Source: Microcebus murinus (Eukaryota; Chordata; Mammalia; Primates; Cheirogaleidae). From it: a stretch of 64,000 nt of DNA. A model generated the notes under the pieces. That model had not been told where the DNA came from. It searched no databases and was given only the letters and a program-made list of their open reading frames with translations. The translations under genes were made by a program, and so were the position numbers. Location: positions 30,282,727 through 30,346,726 of the forward strand of contig NC_134115.1 of the NCBI RefSeq assembly GCF_040939455.1, in the 5' to 3' direction. Shown here piece by piece: positions 12,631 through 26,869 of the stretch (within the stretch, counting starts at the first letter, position 1; each line of letters begins with the position of its first letter).

Positions 12631-12973
12631 ACCATTTGGGTTCCATTTAGTATAATCCTTTAAAGACTATAAGATAATGCAGTTTTATAGTTTGTGTGTG
12701 TGTTTTCTTTCTTTTTCCTTTAGGCCAAGAATTCTCAATAGGAGGAGAAATAAAGATTGGTTCCTGGAGGCCAAAAAAATCCTACATATTACAACAGTGT
12801 GTGGCCCTCCAAAGTCAAATCCTACCTGACAAAATTTTGTTAATATTAACTTTCTCTCATTAGGGAGAAATTAAATTATATATATGCTATACATTTTGTA
12901 TTATAAAACTTTATTTAACCTTAATTAATTAGTTTAAATATATTAAATTAACAAATTTTCTCCTTAGGGGATG
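12631..12973. other. Intergenic, AT-rich, nothing recognised
   Basis: It has a short (TG)n at 12692-12704 and AT-rich sequence around 12840-12960. Confidence 0.4.
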
Positions 12974-13028
12974 TGTTATAGGCCAAATATTTGTATCCCC
13001 TCAAAATTCACATGTTAAAATCCTAAAC
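12974..13028 (+). repeat. MaLR LTR 5' stub
   Basis: 'TGTTATAGGCCAAATATTTG' to 'CATGTTAAAATCCTAAAC' is the start of an MLT1/THE1-type LTR, cut off where the hAT element begins. Confidence 0.6.
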
Positions 13029-14127
13029 CAGTGGTGGGGAACTTGAGGCCTTAAGCCCACATGTGGCCTTCTTCTTAAGTGCAGCGTTTTGACTGAATCC
13101 AAATTTTACAGAACAAATCCTTTACTTTTATTAATATTTCTGTTCATCTTTTATGTTTTTATTTCATTTTTAAAATGAAATTTAAAATGAATATTTAAAA
13201 TACCAATGAGTAAAGTAAGTTTCAACTATATAATCCTTCCAGACTAATCGGCACAATTAGAACATTAGCAAGCCATAGGGCTAAATTGACAGCTTCTCTG
13301 CTCACGATTTAGTTTTAACTTCCTCTGCCTGACTGGTGCCAATAACACACAAGGCTGGTTGGTGAGAGTTTATGGGGGTCAAGTATGCCAATCTGTTATC
13401 AGCTTTTGAAATTGGTGCACTGTGTTTCTGTTTGAAGTAGAATTTGTGAACAGTTGTACAGCTTGACATTATTTTTTAATTCTGTCTGCTTAACAGCCCA
13501 TCATGTGAAAGAAGACCAAGAGAATGCTGAAGGAAGAAAACAGATTTTTTAATGAGGACTTGGAATTGCAATATTATCTTGTCACTGGAAAAGATAAGAT
13601 GATTTGCTTGCTCTGTGATATTGCAATATCAACATTAAAGAACTTCAATGCTCATCAGCATTCTAACACTCAAGGACCACGAATATGTTAAATTAGAGGG
13701 AGAGGCGTGAAAGGTTATAGAAATTAAAAGACAAAAAGCAATATCAAAGACAATTCTTTCAAGCGGCAATAAGATCTGGAAATAATGCTACTGAAGCAAC
13801 TTATAAAGTAGCTTATATACTTGGGAAAAAAGGGAAGCCTCAATGATGCAGAAATTGTGAAAAAATACATTGTTGAATTTATAGGATGCTTACTTAGACC
13901 CCGATAAGTTCAAAGTATGAACTACTGCCTCTTTCAAGGAGAACCATAACTGACTGGCAGCATAAATTAGCCAACTTAACAGAACAACTTCAGGCAACAC
14001 TTCAAAAGGAAAATATATATTATTCAATAGCTTTGGATGAATCAACTGACACTACTCAGAGCAGGTTTTATACTTCATTTGGGTCATAAAAGATTTTCTT
14101 TGCTATGAAGAGTTACTCACTTTAGAG
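13029..14127 (+). pseudogene. hAT (Charlie-type) autonomous transposon fossil with broken transposase
   Basis: The left terminal repeat 'CAGTGGTGGGGAACTTGAGG' starts at 13029. From 13524 a decayed transposase reads a BED-finger-like Cys-x2-Cys...His-x4-His segment (13594-13665). After a frameshift near 13675 it continues with EYVKLEGE. Further on, 'ALDESTD' (about 14029-14049) is the hAT motif holding the first catalytic Asp. Similarity is to the transposase family that also gave rise to GTF2IRD2. Stops and frameshifts are visible, and the 3' half is missing: an L2 fragment follows directly. Non-functional. Confidence 0.8.
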
Positions 14128-14129
14128 TT

Positions 14130-14480
14130 CCCTCAGCTGTTTGTTTCTCTGCACACTCTTGGCCTAACATGGGCCCATCCTTCAGGTCTCTGTACAGAGT
14201 TCCTTTCTCAAAGAAACATTCCCTGATGCTCTCTGATCCCATTTAGTATCAACCTGTTATAATCTTTTACCACACTCTTTAATGAACTTTCATTCCTAAT
14301 AAGCCTCATACTCTGTATGCATACATTTATTTCTGTGATTATCTGTAAAATGTCTCTGCTCCTGGAATGGAAGCTCCATAGGGCCAGGCCCTCCTCCCAT
14401 GCTCATAGCTGTAGCTCTGATGTCCAGCACAGGACCTGAGACTCAGTACGTGATCAACAAATATTAAAGTGAATAATCAT
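14130..14480 (+). repeat. L2 fragment
   Basis: 'CTGGAATGGAAGCTCCATAG', 'GTCCAGCACAGGACCTGAGA' and 'CAACAAATATTAAAGTGAAT' are L2 3'-end features. Confidence 0.7.
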
Positions 14481-14813
14481 GTCTTGTCTGTCCCTTCTAA
14501 GACTCACCCTCTCATGGATTTATTTTCTCTTCCTAATTTCCCCCAAAGACTCTTTTTTCTTTTAAAAAAAATTGAGGCAAGCAAGTTGTAAGTTCATACA
14601 CTGCTACATCTTCCTATCAAACTTTTAGAGACTTAATCAGTGGGAAAGTGATACAAGAAACTGCCCTCCATATAATAATTTGCAAATGTTGGGACAGAGT
14701 TTCTGGTAGCCCCTCCCTTGAATGACACTACAGTGACCTGCCTCAGGACAACCCCTTTCCCTGGAGAGGAACCTTTTCCTGCAGAGGAACTCTCCTGGGT
14801 ATGGGTTTCCTGA

Positions 14814-15137
<324 letters not shown>

Positions 15138-15388
15138 TCTTCTTGTTCTTGAATCTTGCTGGTCCTCCATTTCTTCCCTATTCCCCATTAAAGCTCTCCT
15201 ATCTTAGGTGTGCTATATCCCATAGGGGAACGAATTTGGCATCAGTGCAAAATTAAAATATGATTAATAATCAAATGCATTTTCATGTGATATGTTATCC
15301 TTTGGTAGACAGCATGGACATTCATTCAATCATTATTTGTGATTAAGCAATCAATCTGTGTACAATATGATGTTGACTATTGAAGAAA
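15138..15388. other. Intergenic, nothing recognised
   Basis: This is a short AT-rich stretch between an Alu and a candidate LTR. Confidence 0.4.
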
Positions 15389-15880
15389 CTGTAAACCACA
15401 CGAGACCAATCTGGCTCACATTTTATGTAACAAAGTTGTGAGTTGTTTTCCAGTTGCCATGGACTCCCAGGTTGAAGGTCATGTAACCTGAGCATGCCCA
15501 GATGAAGAAAGCATGCTACCATGGGTGGAACCTAAGTGCTCAGACTGGGGAGCAGGGACTGAATTAAGAAATGGACACCTCATGGCAGTATCCATGATCC
15601 AATCAGATTGAGCCCTGACATCACTCCCCAGCAGGATCCATTCAGATCATGCCTCTCAGCATCATCTCATTGCAAGATCCAATCAGATCATGCCTCATAA
15701 AACCCTATTCTTACAGTACTGTATGCTTATAAAACCCAGCCCAGCCTGCAGCTTGGAAAGACAGATTTGAGTGTTTTTCTCCTGTCCCCTTGCCAGCCCA
15801 CTAACAATAAAGCTTTTCTTTTCTCAAAAGCTGGTACTATGATCTTGGCTTCTAGGTGCATCAAGCAACAGGCTCAATGA
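15389..15880 (+). mobile_element. Candidate ERV1-type solo LTR
   Basis: It has an LTR-like layout in the DMRT1 sense direction. Repeated 'GATCCAATCAGATCATGCC' motifs (15596-15690) give several CCAAT-like sites. A TATA-like 'CTTATAAAACCC' lies near 15727, the polyadenylation signal AATAAA at 15806-15811, and a 3' 'TTTCTTTTCTCAAAAGCTGG' region with a GCATCAAGC-type end. No flanking viral genes are visible. Boundaries and subfamily are uncertain. Confidence 0.6.
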
Positions 15881-17014
15881 TTGCTAGGTTACCCGATGAC
15901 TTATAAAAATGTGGGTTTTGGTTGATTTCCATTTCCAACAAAATGGCAGGATACATTGAACAACTTTACACAACAAAAGATCTGGAAATTATAGCTAAAA
16001 TATTATAAATATCCTATAAATACATAGTTGATCCCATAAGAAAATAAGGGAAATGCCCAGAGGCCAAAAACAAAGACACAGCTAAAATACTGAGGGTAAG
16101 AGAATGGGCACTTTGGGTACTCTAGTATGGGCTGCACCCATTTTACTGACCAAAGGGTTTGGGTTTTAAGGGCCTCACAGGGCCAGGAGACAAAGCCTTT
16201 GACTTCTCCTAAAAACTGAGTTAGGACTGACTACCAACCCAAAGCTGGGGTTTTCAAAGGGATATATCCTAATTGAAGGAGTGGATTAGAAAATCATACC
16301 CACTGGCCAAGAAAGATGAAAAGGAAGATTGTCTGAGTGGGCCTCAGCTTTGGATGCATGGGACAGGACATGGGGAAGACATCTTCCATGAGAATTTGTA
16401 ACCATAATCCTGTCCTCACAGAGGTTTGGGGTTGGACTTACACTACCTGTGAGCGTTGGGATCCCCCATGCACAGATATTAACATCAAAAGGTGGTTCTG
16501 GGCTATTAACACCCTTGGAGGTGCCTGGCAGCTACAAATGCAAAACATTTCTGAAGGGATATATACACAACCCAGGTTGCCTTTCCACAGATAAAGCCCT
16601 ATAGACTGTGAACCCAGAAGCCCAAATTTCAAAATGCATGCCAAAGACAGACATGACTCCAGACATCTTAGAGTTTATAATCATTTAGAAAGACAAGGCA
16701 CACATTCACATCCAATGAAATGTTATGCTGACATGAATTTCACCAAGGTCTTTTTAGAGCTAATCCTTCATCCCCAAACGACTCTCAAAGGTAGAAATTT
16801 CATGTACGATAGTTAGTGAAAAAAATTTCTGTATAGACAAGAGCTTCTCTATGCCCCTAAAAATCACTTCAAACTTGCTGATCCCACAGCCAGTTCCCAG
16901 TGAGTAGCTAAGAATCAGGAGGCTGGTACAACTTAAGCAAGCAGATGAGGCTCATGGAATTCTGGAGCCAGATGTTTAACTATAACCCACCATGGAGTAA
17001 GTATATCAGAGTGA
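15881..17014 (+). other. Intergenic; possible L1M 5'UTR-like start
   Basis: 'TTCCAACAAAATGGCAGGAT' near 15935 resembles the start of an L1M 5' region, but the rest is unrecognised. An 85-codon frame at 16337 has no family. Confidence 0.3.
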
Positions 17015-17280
17015 CTGAGCATAGGATCTTGATTCAGACTGCCTGGGTTACAATCCTTACTTCACCACTCTGCTTAGCCTCTTAGTGTCTCAATTTATCT
17101 ATCTTTAAGACAGTGATAATAACAGTGCTTATTTCACAGGTCACAGGGATCTCTGATTGTACCACTGCACTCTAGCCTGGGAACAGAGACAGACCGTGTC
17201 TCAAAAAAAAAAAAAAAAAAAAAACCAGTTCAGCCAAATGCCAGTTCAATAAATGTTAGCTAAATTATTCTCATTATAAA
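17015..17280 (+). repeat. MIR split by an Alu 3' fragment
   Basis: MIR body 17015-17140 and MIR tail 'CAATAAATGTTAGCTAAATT' (17247-17266) flank Alu sequence. Confidence 0.65.
17141..17224 (+). mobile_element. Alu 3' end fragment with poly-A
   Basis: 'ACCACTGCACTCTAGCCTGG' through a 22-A tail; only the last ~60 bp of an Alu right arm are present, so it is strongly 5'-truncated. Confidence 0.85.
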
Positions 17281-17419
17281 CTGACTACCAGATTTGAATT
17301 ATTTCACATTAGGTATACATACAAGTATTACCTCAAAAACTATTCAGAAAGCTAGTTCTAAAACATCAACACATAAATGTTGCCTCCTAAAGGAAGCAAC
17401 TTATCTTCCTCTCTCCAAC

Positions 17420-18823
<1,404 letters not shown>

Positions 18824-19400
18824 TTGCTGTGTTAGCTTGTGAATTTTTGTCTAGGTTTTTTAACAATTAAAGCAAATTTTAAAATTCTGTGTTTTTTGAT
18901 GATGGTTCAATTTAAACTGTAAAATACAAATGAAATGTACATGGAAAATGGGAAAAACAAAATCAAGTATAAAAAATACTGAATTAGACAAAATAAAATT
19001 CAACGAAAAGTCATTAAAAGTGATGAGACAAGTGAAAAAATACAATTATGAGTCTTTATTACCTCAATAGCAGGACTTCAAATCATATAGGGCGAAACCC
19101 AATTAATACAAGAGATGAAATTAACAAGATCTGTGTTCATGGGGACACTTTAACATGCTTGCCTCAGAAATCAAAAAATCAAGTAGGTATAAAGTCAAGA
19201 TGTGGAGTATATGAAAATACAATGAGCCTGACCATTTATATTTGTGTACAAATAAAACCAAACCTACCAGAGACAACACAGTCTCTTTAAACTGCCATAG
19301 ACAATGCTCCCAAATTGATCATGTATTAAATCACATAGAAAAGCTCAAAAAATTCTAAATATCAGAATTTATTTTTAGGAAAATAAAAGTATATGCATTT
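18824..19400. repeat. Possible old L1 ORF2 fragment
   Basis: 'TTGATCATGTATTAAATCAC' (19314-19333) and nearby A-rich text resemble an L1 endonuclease-region segment. It is strongly decayed and without a usable frame. Confidence 0.3.
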
Positions 19401-20819
19401 TGCTGTTGCCAGAAAGTCCACAGAATTCACTTGGAAAAGCTCCTGCCTCAAGTGTCCATGGTTTTGATTTGCCAAATAAATTCAGCACTTACATGTATTA
19501 CATTTACTCCCCACTTCTGCTAAGAAAGCTAAGAATTTAAAATCCCAATATACTACTTATTTTCCCTTTCTTCAATTTTTAGATTCTATTTTACCTCATT
19601 CCTATACAGTTAAGAAAAGGGTTTTTCATTTATATTCCCTGGGCAATTCTGCCCCATTCCAAGTGTTTATTTCTCTTTTTTTTATTTCCCCTAAGCTTTA
19701 TTTCCTTCTTTTCCTACCTATGCCCATAAGTACCAGTATTAGTTAAGTTTTACTCCAAATAGGTAACATCTCCCTAGGGACCTTTCTCCTTGACTCCTAT
19801 TTTTTCTGGCTTGGTTATTTTCTCCAGTTAGGAAATGGGCCTAGCTGGTTCCTCTGTCCTTTGCTTGTTGGTTCTTGACTGTTTACCACGTTCCAGGCAC
19901 TTGTGTTAGGCTCTAAGGAGACAGTGAATAAAACACACTGGCTTTTGCAAGGCTTCAGGTGAAGGTAAGAAATGCTAAGACCCAACATGCAGGTAGAAAA
20001 GTTGGAGCTGAAGATCCATGGGGGGGGGGGTTGGTGGGTTTTTTTTATTTGTTTTTGCCTTCTTCTGGATTTCCTGAATTCAACTGTGTAATCTCTCCCT
20101 CTCTCTGGAATTGATATGATCCTTCTCCAATTTTTCCTTCTTCAAGTGTCCTTTGTTATCTATTTTCCTAGTGTCCTTATTGGCTTGTTTCTTAGTCTGG
20201 TGAATCATACTCTAACTCCTATACTTCTTCCTTCACCCCCAACCAGCCCAGATTTAAACACTGAAAAGAAAAACAAAACCACAAGCTAATGCTATTCTCT
20301 TTTTTAGCTTTCAGCTTCTGTTATAGAATGATAAAGAGGGCTAAGATGTCATTTTTAATCTAGCTACAGAATCAGCAAATATTTTAAAGTCATTGATAGG
20401 GCATAGATGTAGATGCCTTATGCAGCAAATTAGCTGGCAGGGAGCAGAATATGTCTTCTTCACTCTGTTAGCAGAAGGATTGTCACCATTGTCCAATCCA
20501 TGGTGAGAATTTAGAGCACATTCCAATGAGAATTTTTCAATCCAGAACTATCCCTGGGATGTGCAGTGGGGTATCCCATCTGGCTGGAGGAGAGCAGATC
20601 TTCTGTAGAGCAGCGTGTTCACTGTGCTAGCACAGTGCCTTCCTGCCCAAGTACACTGGAACTGGGACTTTTAGGAATGAAACATTGAGATACTGACTGC
20701 AATCTGCAAAACCACCTAAGTTGCTTGCATAAGAACAATGTTTTGTTTTTTGTTTTTTCCCCAAGCCAAGCCCTAAATATAGCAGAAACAAAAAATGTAA
20801 TTGATGAGAAGGAGCCTTC
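19401..20819. other. Intergenic, nothing recognised
   Basis: It is pyrimidine-rich in places (19490-19860), with G10 and T8 runs near 20020-20048. No gene or repeat is identified. Confidence 0.4.
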
Positions 20820-21075
20820 TGGAGTGCTATAAATGGTTTATATCATAATCTGGGTAGCAGTCACATGGGCACATACAAATGTAAAAACTCATGGAGATGA
20901 ATACTTGGGATTCTTGAACTTTGTGTTAAACTTCATAATAAAAATGTTAAAATAGAGGTGGATGGTGGCGATGGTTGCACAACCATGTGAATGTATTTCA
21001 TGCCACTGAACTGTACACTTAAAATAGTTAAAGTGGCAATTTTTATGTATATTTTACCACAATAAAAAACTAAAA
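20820..21075 (+). repeat. L1M 3' end
   Basis: 'GATGGTGGCGATGGTTGCAC', 'GAACTGTACACTTAAAATAG' and 'TATATTTTACCACAATAAAA' are an old L1 3' terminus. Confidence 0.75.
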
Positions 21076-21564
21076 TGCACATATTTGAATATTGCTCACT
21101 ACCATATATTAGGGATGCTACTTAACTAACCCTAATGATGGAAACATATCCTTATAAGCAGATGGAAAAGTCACCTCTCTGCCTGGAGAATCTGGCTTGG
21201 CTCTTCACTCATTTTTCCAAGTTGCTTCCTTCCCAAGGTCTGTAATCTTTACTAGAAAATGGAAGAATATTTGACAGTGCAGCTCCTGTCTGGGCCTCCT
21301 CAATGACCCTCACCTGACCCAACCCTCACACTCTCCCCTGCATGCAGCGACTTCCAGGGTTGGGGGAAGCTGAACAAAGGCCTAGGGTTCAAGGGGAGGG
21401 CAGGGTGCAAGCACAGCAAAGAGAGGAGGAGTATCTTGCTCTCCTCCTATCTCTGGCTTCCCCTCACCTCTCCTCCCCCAGCCAGAGGCAGGAGGCAAAC
21501 TATAGACTTTTAGTCAGGAAAGAGACCCTAGGTCACCAAGTTACACCTCCTTCATTTCATTTCA
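21076..21564. other. Intergenic, nothing recognised
   Basis: This is single-copy-looking sequence, moderately GC-rich from 21290. A 76-codon frame at 21342 has no family. Confidence 0.4.
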
Positions 21565-21690
21565 TTTTCTAATGAGGCAAACAAAGCACAGAGAGGTGAA
21601 GGGGCTTTTCCAAGGTCATGAAGCCAGTTGGGGGCTGAGCCAGGACTAAAGTTCAGGCCCTCTGATGCCCAGTGCTGTGCAAGACCTGCA
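21565..21690 (-). repeat. MIR
   Basis: 'GAGGCAAACAAAGCACAGAG' plus 'TTTCCAAGGTCATGAAGCCA' matches the MIR core. Confidence 0.7.
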
Positions 21691-21890
21691 CCTTGTGTGC
21701 AGTCTTGTCTCTGCTGCTCCTGACTCCTTCCACCCCTTCTTCCTCCTCTAGCTCGCCTTCCTGCCAGAACACTTTTTACAACTTTATTGAAGTTTGATTC
21801 ACATGTCATAAAATTTACACATTCAAAGTATATGATTCTACAGGTTTTAGTACACTATTATGCAAATCACATCAATTAAAACCATTTTCA

Positions 21891-22520
<630 letters not shown>

Positions 22521-22735
22521 AAATTTTTTTTCATCACCCCAAAAAGAAACTCTGTAGCCATTAGCAATCACTCCCCATATTCCCCCAACCTCCCCAGGCC
22601 TAGGAAACCATCAATCTATAGATTTGCTTTTTCTGCACATTTCAAATTAGTGGAATCATACAATATGTGGTCCTTTATGACTGGCTTTTTTCACATTAGC
22701 ATCATGTCCTAAAGGTTCATCCATGCCATAGCTCC

Positions 22736-24124
22736 CCCAGGTCATTCAGCTGTTCTTGTCAAGGTAAGTGGAGCAAAGAAAGGAGCAGAGAGGAGGAGGA
22801 GGAGAATTCTGAGGGCTACAACACCACAGCACAGTGAGATGAAGGTGAGAATTAATTCCCTCCTACATACCACATACCTAGGCAATCTATTTCTGTTCAT
22901 TATCTCAATTAATTTAATCATCATAGTCTAGGAGCAGCACTATCCCAATTCAGATGTGAAAAACCAAAGAGGAATTCAATAGTTTTTCCAATGGATTGCA
23001 GTCCTTAAGGAGAATAGGTTTAGAATTCAAGTTTGTCTGGCTCAAAAGCCACTGTCTTTTCTTTCTTTAGCCTGGGCCACCTCTGAAATTGGCAGATTCT
23101 TACAATGGGTGTTTCAAATCCACAGGTGGTGAGGACTTCTGGTTAATCTAAAAAAGTGGTGATCACTGTGCTTTAAAATTTTACTTCAACATCCTTACTT
23201 TCCTCACTGCAGTACTATTTCTAAGAGCAAAGGAAGAACAAGACCTACATGACAAATGTAGAAAACCAGATAAAGTATGACATTTCCATGTAGGAGATTC
23301 AGCTGTAAAACAAATTGAGGAAGATCCTTACAGACTGATAGAGAATAATCTCAAGTTACACAGTGAACAAAAGCCATGTGCAGAGCATAGTGTATACTAT
23401 TCTGCCATTTGTACCAAAAGCTGCACGTGGGGGAAGTGGAGAGGAAACACGCACGGATTTGCTTGTGTATACATTTAATAACTCTGTAAGAACTCTCAGA
23501 AAATGTAAAACCTAGTTGCCTCTGTGGAAGAGAACTGGGTGACTGGAAAGAGTGGTAGGAGGAATTTCACTCTTTGGCTTTCTGAACCTTTTAACTTCTG
23601 AATTATGTGAATATACTACCTATTCAAAAATACACACAATACATATTTTAAAACCCTCTAACGCATCCAACAAATAATAATGAGCCCCTTCGCCATAACA
23701 GGCCCTGGTCTAGGTGCTGGGAATACAGCTAGGAACAAGACCAAACAGAAAAAAACAGAAAAGATGGAAAAAACTTTTGTATACTTCACATCCCCTTGTT
23801 ACTGTGTGTCCAAAAGACCAACTCAAAAGACAGCTAAGACACCAGTCATAACTGGTGAACAGAAATCTTCCTCTTCTGATTTTCTACAGCATTTAGAGTC
23901 TGCACCACACTTAACAAGTTTACTTACCTGTCCCTTTGTTTTGTTTGCTGTGGCTTCAAGATGCTCAATGTAGATCACCCTCATTAAGATACTATCACCC
24001 TTCATACAAAAACTGTCTGAGATAGTCCCAGGACCTGAGAAATATCCCACCTCTCTACTCCTACTTCCCAAAGGTCTCCTTGATCTGAGGGACAAGAAAT
24101 CAACAATGCCTTTCCAGAACTTGG
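22736..24124. other. Intergenic with weak MIR/L1M-like traces
   Basis: 22890-23060 has a MIR-like profile and 23210-23660 resembles an old L1 3' end; both are faint. The antisense 118-codon frame (23823-24179) runs into the piggyBac-like element and has no family resemblance. Confidence 0.35.
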
Positions 24125-24525
24125 TTAACCACTTCTGTACAGCGCTCACTGGCTGCGAAACCTTGCCCACAGCCGGCACTCATAGTCTGCATGATAGTTT
24201 GTGCTGTGCATTGACGACAAATCTGTTTTGCTCTTGTGTGATGAGGAAAGCTTTAAAGCACTGAAAGCTTGTTTTACTTCACAGGCAGCTTTACTTGTAA
24301 TGTAAATCACAATAGGTAACATCTACATATATGTTTTCATTACATTATTTTTAAATGTTCACAATTTTATTTTGATAAATGAAAAATGAGAAAAGTCATA
24401 TCATGGCTGCCAGCTAAAGTCGACGCTCGGCTGTGCGCCTTCATATCACGGCTGTAGGCTAAAGTCGCTGTGCGCATTCATTTGTGGCTATCGACCATAG
24501 TGAACACTCCTACCGAAGTGGTTAA
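24125..24525. mobile_element. piggyBac-like non-autonomous element (TTAA-flanked)
   Basis: A 393 bp element (24129-24521) is flanked on both sides by TTAA. Reading inward, the ends are TTAACCACTTCTGTAC and TTAACCACTTCGGTAG: 14 of the first 16 bases agree. Beyond them a weaker inverted similarity continues ('GCTCACTGGCTGCGAAACC' against 'GTTCACTATGGTCGATAGCC'). Near the right end a ~40 bp unit starting 'TCATATCA(T/C)GGCTG' is repeated (24396-24440, 24441-24477, part at 24478). The TTAA target, imperfect subterminal repeats and absence of any ORF fit a piggyBac MITE. Young piggyBacs are known from mouse lemur. I cannot confirm the subfamily. Confidence 0.75.
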
Positions 24526-24534
24526 GAATGTGAG

Positions 24535-24740
24535 TGTGAGTCCAACTCCTTCTCTTCCCCTTTTTTTTAGATTAGGCACAAGTCACTCAACCTCTGTGCA
24601 CCTCAGACTCCTCAACAATAAAGTGGGGATAATGACAGGATCTATGTCAAGGACTATTGTGATAAATTAACATAGAAAGCACATATAATAGTATTGGACA
24701 GAGAAAGCGATATGTGAATTAATTATTGCTATTATCTTTA
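24535..24740 (+). repeat. MIR
   Basis: 'CACAAGTCACTCAACCTCTG', 'AAGTGGGGATAATGACAGG' and 'TTAATTATTGCTATTATC' follow the MIR 3' half. Confidence 0.75.
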
Positions 24741-25181
24741 GTCATTCCTGCCCTACCTGCCACCCTCTGCCCCTCAGGCTCAGCGAAATGTAACTTTTCT
24801 TCATTTCTGGAATATATAATGCACTTGCATGCATCCGTACCTTTATCCTCCTGCTGGACTGAAATAGGTGTTCTTGCCTTCCCTTCTGCCTGGTAAGGAT
24901 GGGCTCCCTGCTTAACTCTCCTCTCTTCCCCAGGCAAAATCAGCTGCTCCCTCCCTAGAGTGCCCTTGTCCTTAATACACTTTCCAGAAGAACAGTTTAT
25001 TTATAAGGCAGGCCCTCTGGTAACCTGGAACACTGCAATGGCAGGGTCTGTGTCATGTTCACCCTTTAACCCAGCAGCCAGTAGGGACCTGAGGCAGGGG
25101 GGTGGGGGTGGGAGTGTTGTCTGAGGGGCAAAGGCAGGACCACCATTTTAGACCAAACCTGCCCTTTACAAAACACTTTGG
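24741..25181. other. Intergenic, nothing recognised
   Basis: No gene or repeat is identified. There is a G-rich run at 25098-25114. Confidence 0.4.
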
Positions 25182-25945
25182 ATTTAAAAATCAGGGAAAT
25201 GCAAATCAAAACCACAATGAGATATCACTTAACTCCAGTGAGAATGGCTTTTATCAAAAAGTCCCAAAACAATAAATGTTGGTGTGGATGCAGAGAGACA
25301 GGAACACTCACACACTGCTGATGGGACTGCAAACTAGTACAACCTCTATGGAATGTAATATGGAGATGCCTCAAAGTGATACAGGTAGAACTACCATTTG
25401 ATCCAGCAATCCCATTACTGGGCATCTATCCAAAGAAACAAAAGACATTTTACAAAAAAAGACATCTACACTAAAATGTTTATAGCCGCACAATTCACAA
25501 TTGCAAAGATATGGGAACAACTTAAGTGCGCATCCATGGATACATGAGTGGATTAATAAAATGTGGTATATGTATACCATGGGGTTCTACTCAGCCACAA
25601 AAAACAATGGTGATCTAGCACCTCTTGTACTATCCTGGATAGTGCTAGAGCCCATTCTACTAAGGATTATAAGAATGGAAAAACAAGTTCCACATGTACT
25701 CACCATCAAATTGGTATTAATTGATCAACACTTAAATATGCACATATGGTAGTAACATTCATTAGGTGTTGGGCAGGTGGGAGTGGGGAGGAGGGGATGG
25801 GTATATTCATACCTAATGGGTGCAGTGTGCACTGTCTGGGGGATGCACACGCTGGCAGCTCTGACTTGGGAGGAGCAAAGGCAATATATTAACCTAAACA
25901 TTTGTACTCCAGTAATATTCTCAAATAACAAAAAGGAAAGGGAGG
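25182..25945 (+). mobile_element. L1 3' end (ORF2 C-terminus and 3'UTR), sense
   Basis: 'GGGAAATGCAAATCAAAACC', 'TATATGTATACCATGGGGTT' and the UTR 'GCACTGTCTGGGGGATGCAC' are late L1 ORF2 and 3'UTR of the primate lineage. Frames are broken. Confidence 0.85.
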
Positions 25946-26196
25946 AAAAATAAACACAAGGAGCTTATTGTCCCCAAAGATGATGCATGTCATATATTTA
26001 AATAGAAAAATGTATATTTATGTGAATGTAAGGATATCTGCACCGAAATAACACAATAAAGTTTCTGTACTCAGATAGAAAACAAAACAAAAAAACACCA
26101 CTTTGGACATGCCTGCAATGTGTTAACTCATTTTAATGTATCTTCATTTTTAAAAAAAATCATACTGGGAGTATCAAAAAAATGGAAGTCTACAGC
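25946..26196. other. Intergenic, AT-rich
   Basis: Nothing is recognised. Confidence 0.4.
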
Positions 26197-26530
26197 AGGA
26201 GTCACACACTTTTTTACATAAAGGACCTGAAATTAATATTTTAGGATGTGTAGGCCATATGGTCTCTGATGCAACTACTGAACACAGCCCTTGTACCTTC
26301 AAAGGAGTTAAACAGTACAGGACTGGGATGGGTGTGGCAGCGTTGCAATAAAACTTTATGGACACTTTTTATTTGAATGTCATACTATTGTCATGTGTGA
26401 CAAAATATTCTTTTTAACTTTCATTCAACCATTAAAATATGTAAACCTCATTCTTAACTTACAGGCCATACAAACACATAAGTGAGACTGGATTTGGCAC
26501 AAGTGTGCGTGGCTCGAGGCATAAACGGTC
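26197..26530 (+). mobile_element. hAT-Charlie non-autonomous fossil (MER-type)
   Basis: It starts 'CAGGAGTCACACAC' and contains 'TATTTTAGGATGTGTAGGCC', 'GGTCTCTGATGCAACTACTG' and 'GCAATAAAACTTTATGGACA', then 'TGGATTTGGCACAAG' near its end. This is the order of a common hAT-derived MER repeat. Confidence 0.6.
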
Positions 26531-26574
26531 TACTTCTATGAGGCCCTGGAGAAATGGTGTTTCCGAGAACCCTT

Positions 26575-26725
26575 AAAAGTGGGATTGCCAGATTTAGCAA
26601 ATAAAAATACAGAACACCCAGATAAATTCGAATTTCAGATAAACAAGGAATACTTTTTTTGGTTTTACTATGTTCCACGCAATATTTATGTATTTTATCT
26701 GACATCCGTAATTCAAAGATTATAG
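26575..26725. repeat. Interspersed repeat of unnamed family
   Basis: 'GCCAGATTTAGCAAATAAAA' and 'AATTTCAGATAAACAA' are recognisable as a high-copy mammalian repeat, but I cannot name it securely. Confidence 0.45.
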
Positions 26726-26869
26726 TAGTCTCTAGTTTTGACGATATCAACCTCACCCTCTGCCCCTCCCCCCACTTCTGCTGTTCCCCCCTCCCCGACT
26801 TCTCGAATTAACTATATTCCCTCTTGGAGATACCTTTGGCCTCATCCTGAGCGTAGTAAGATGCCGACA

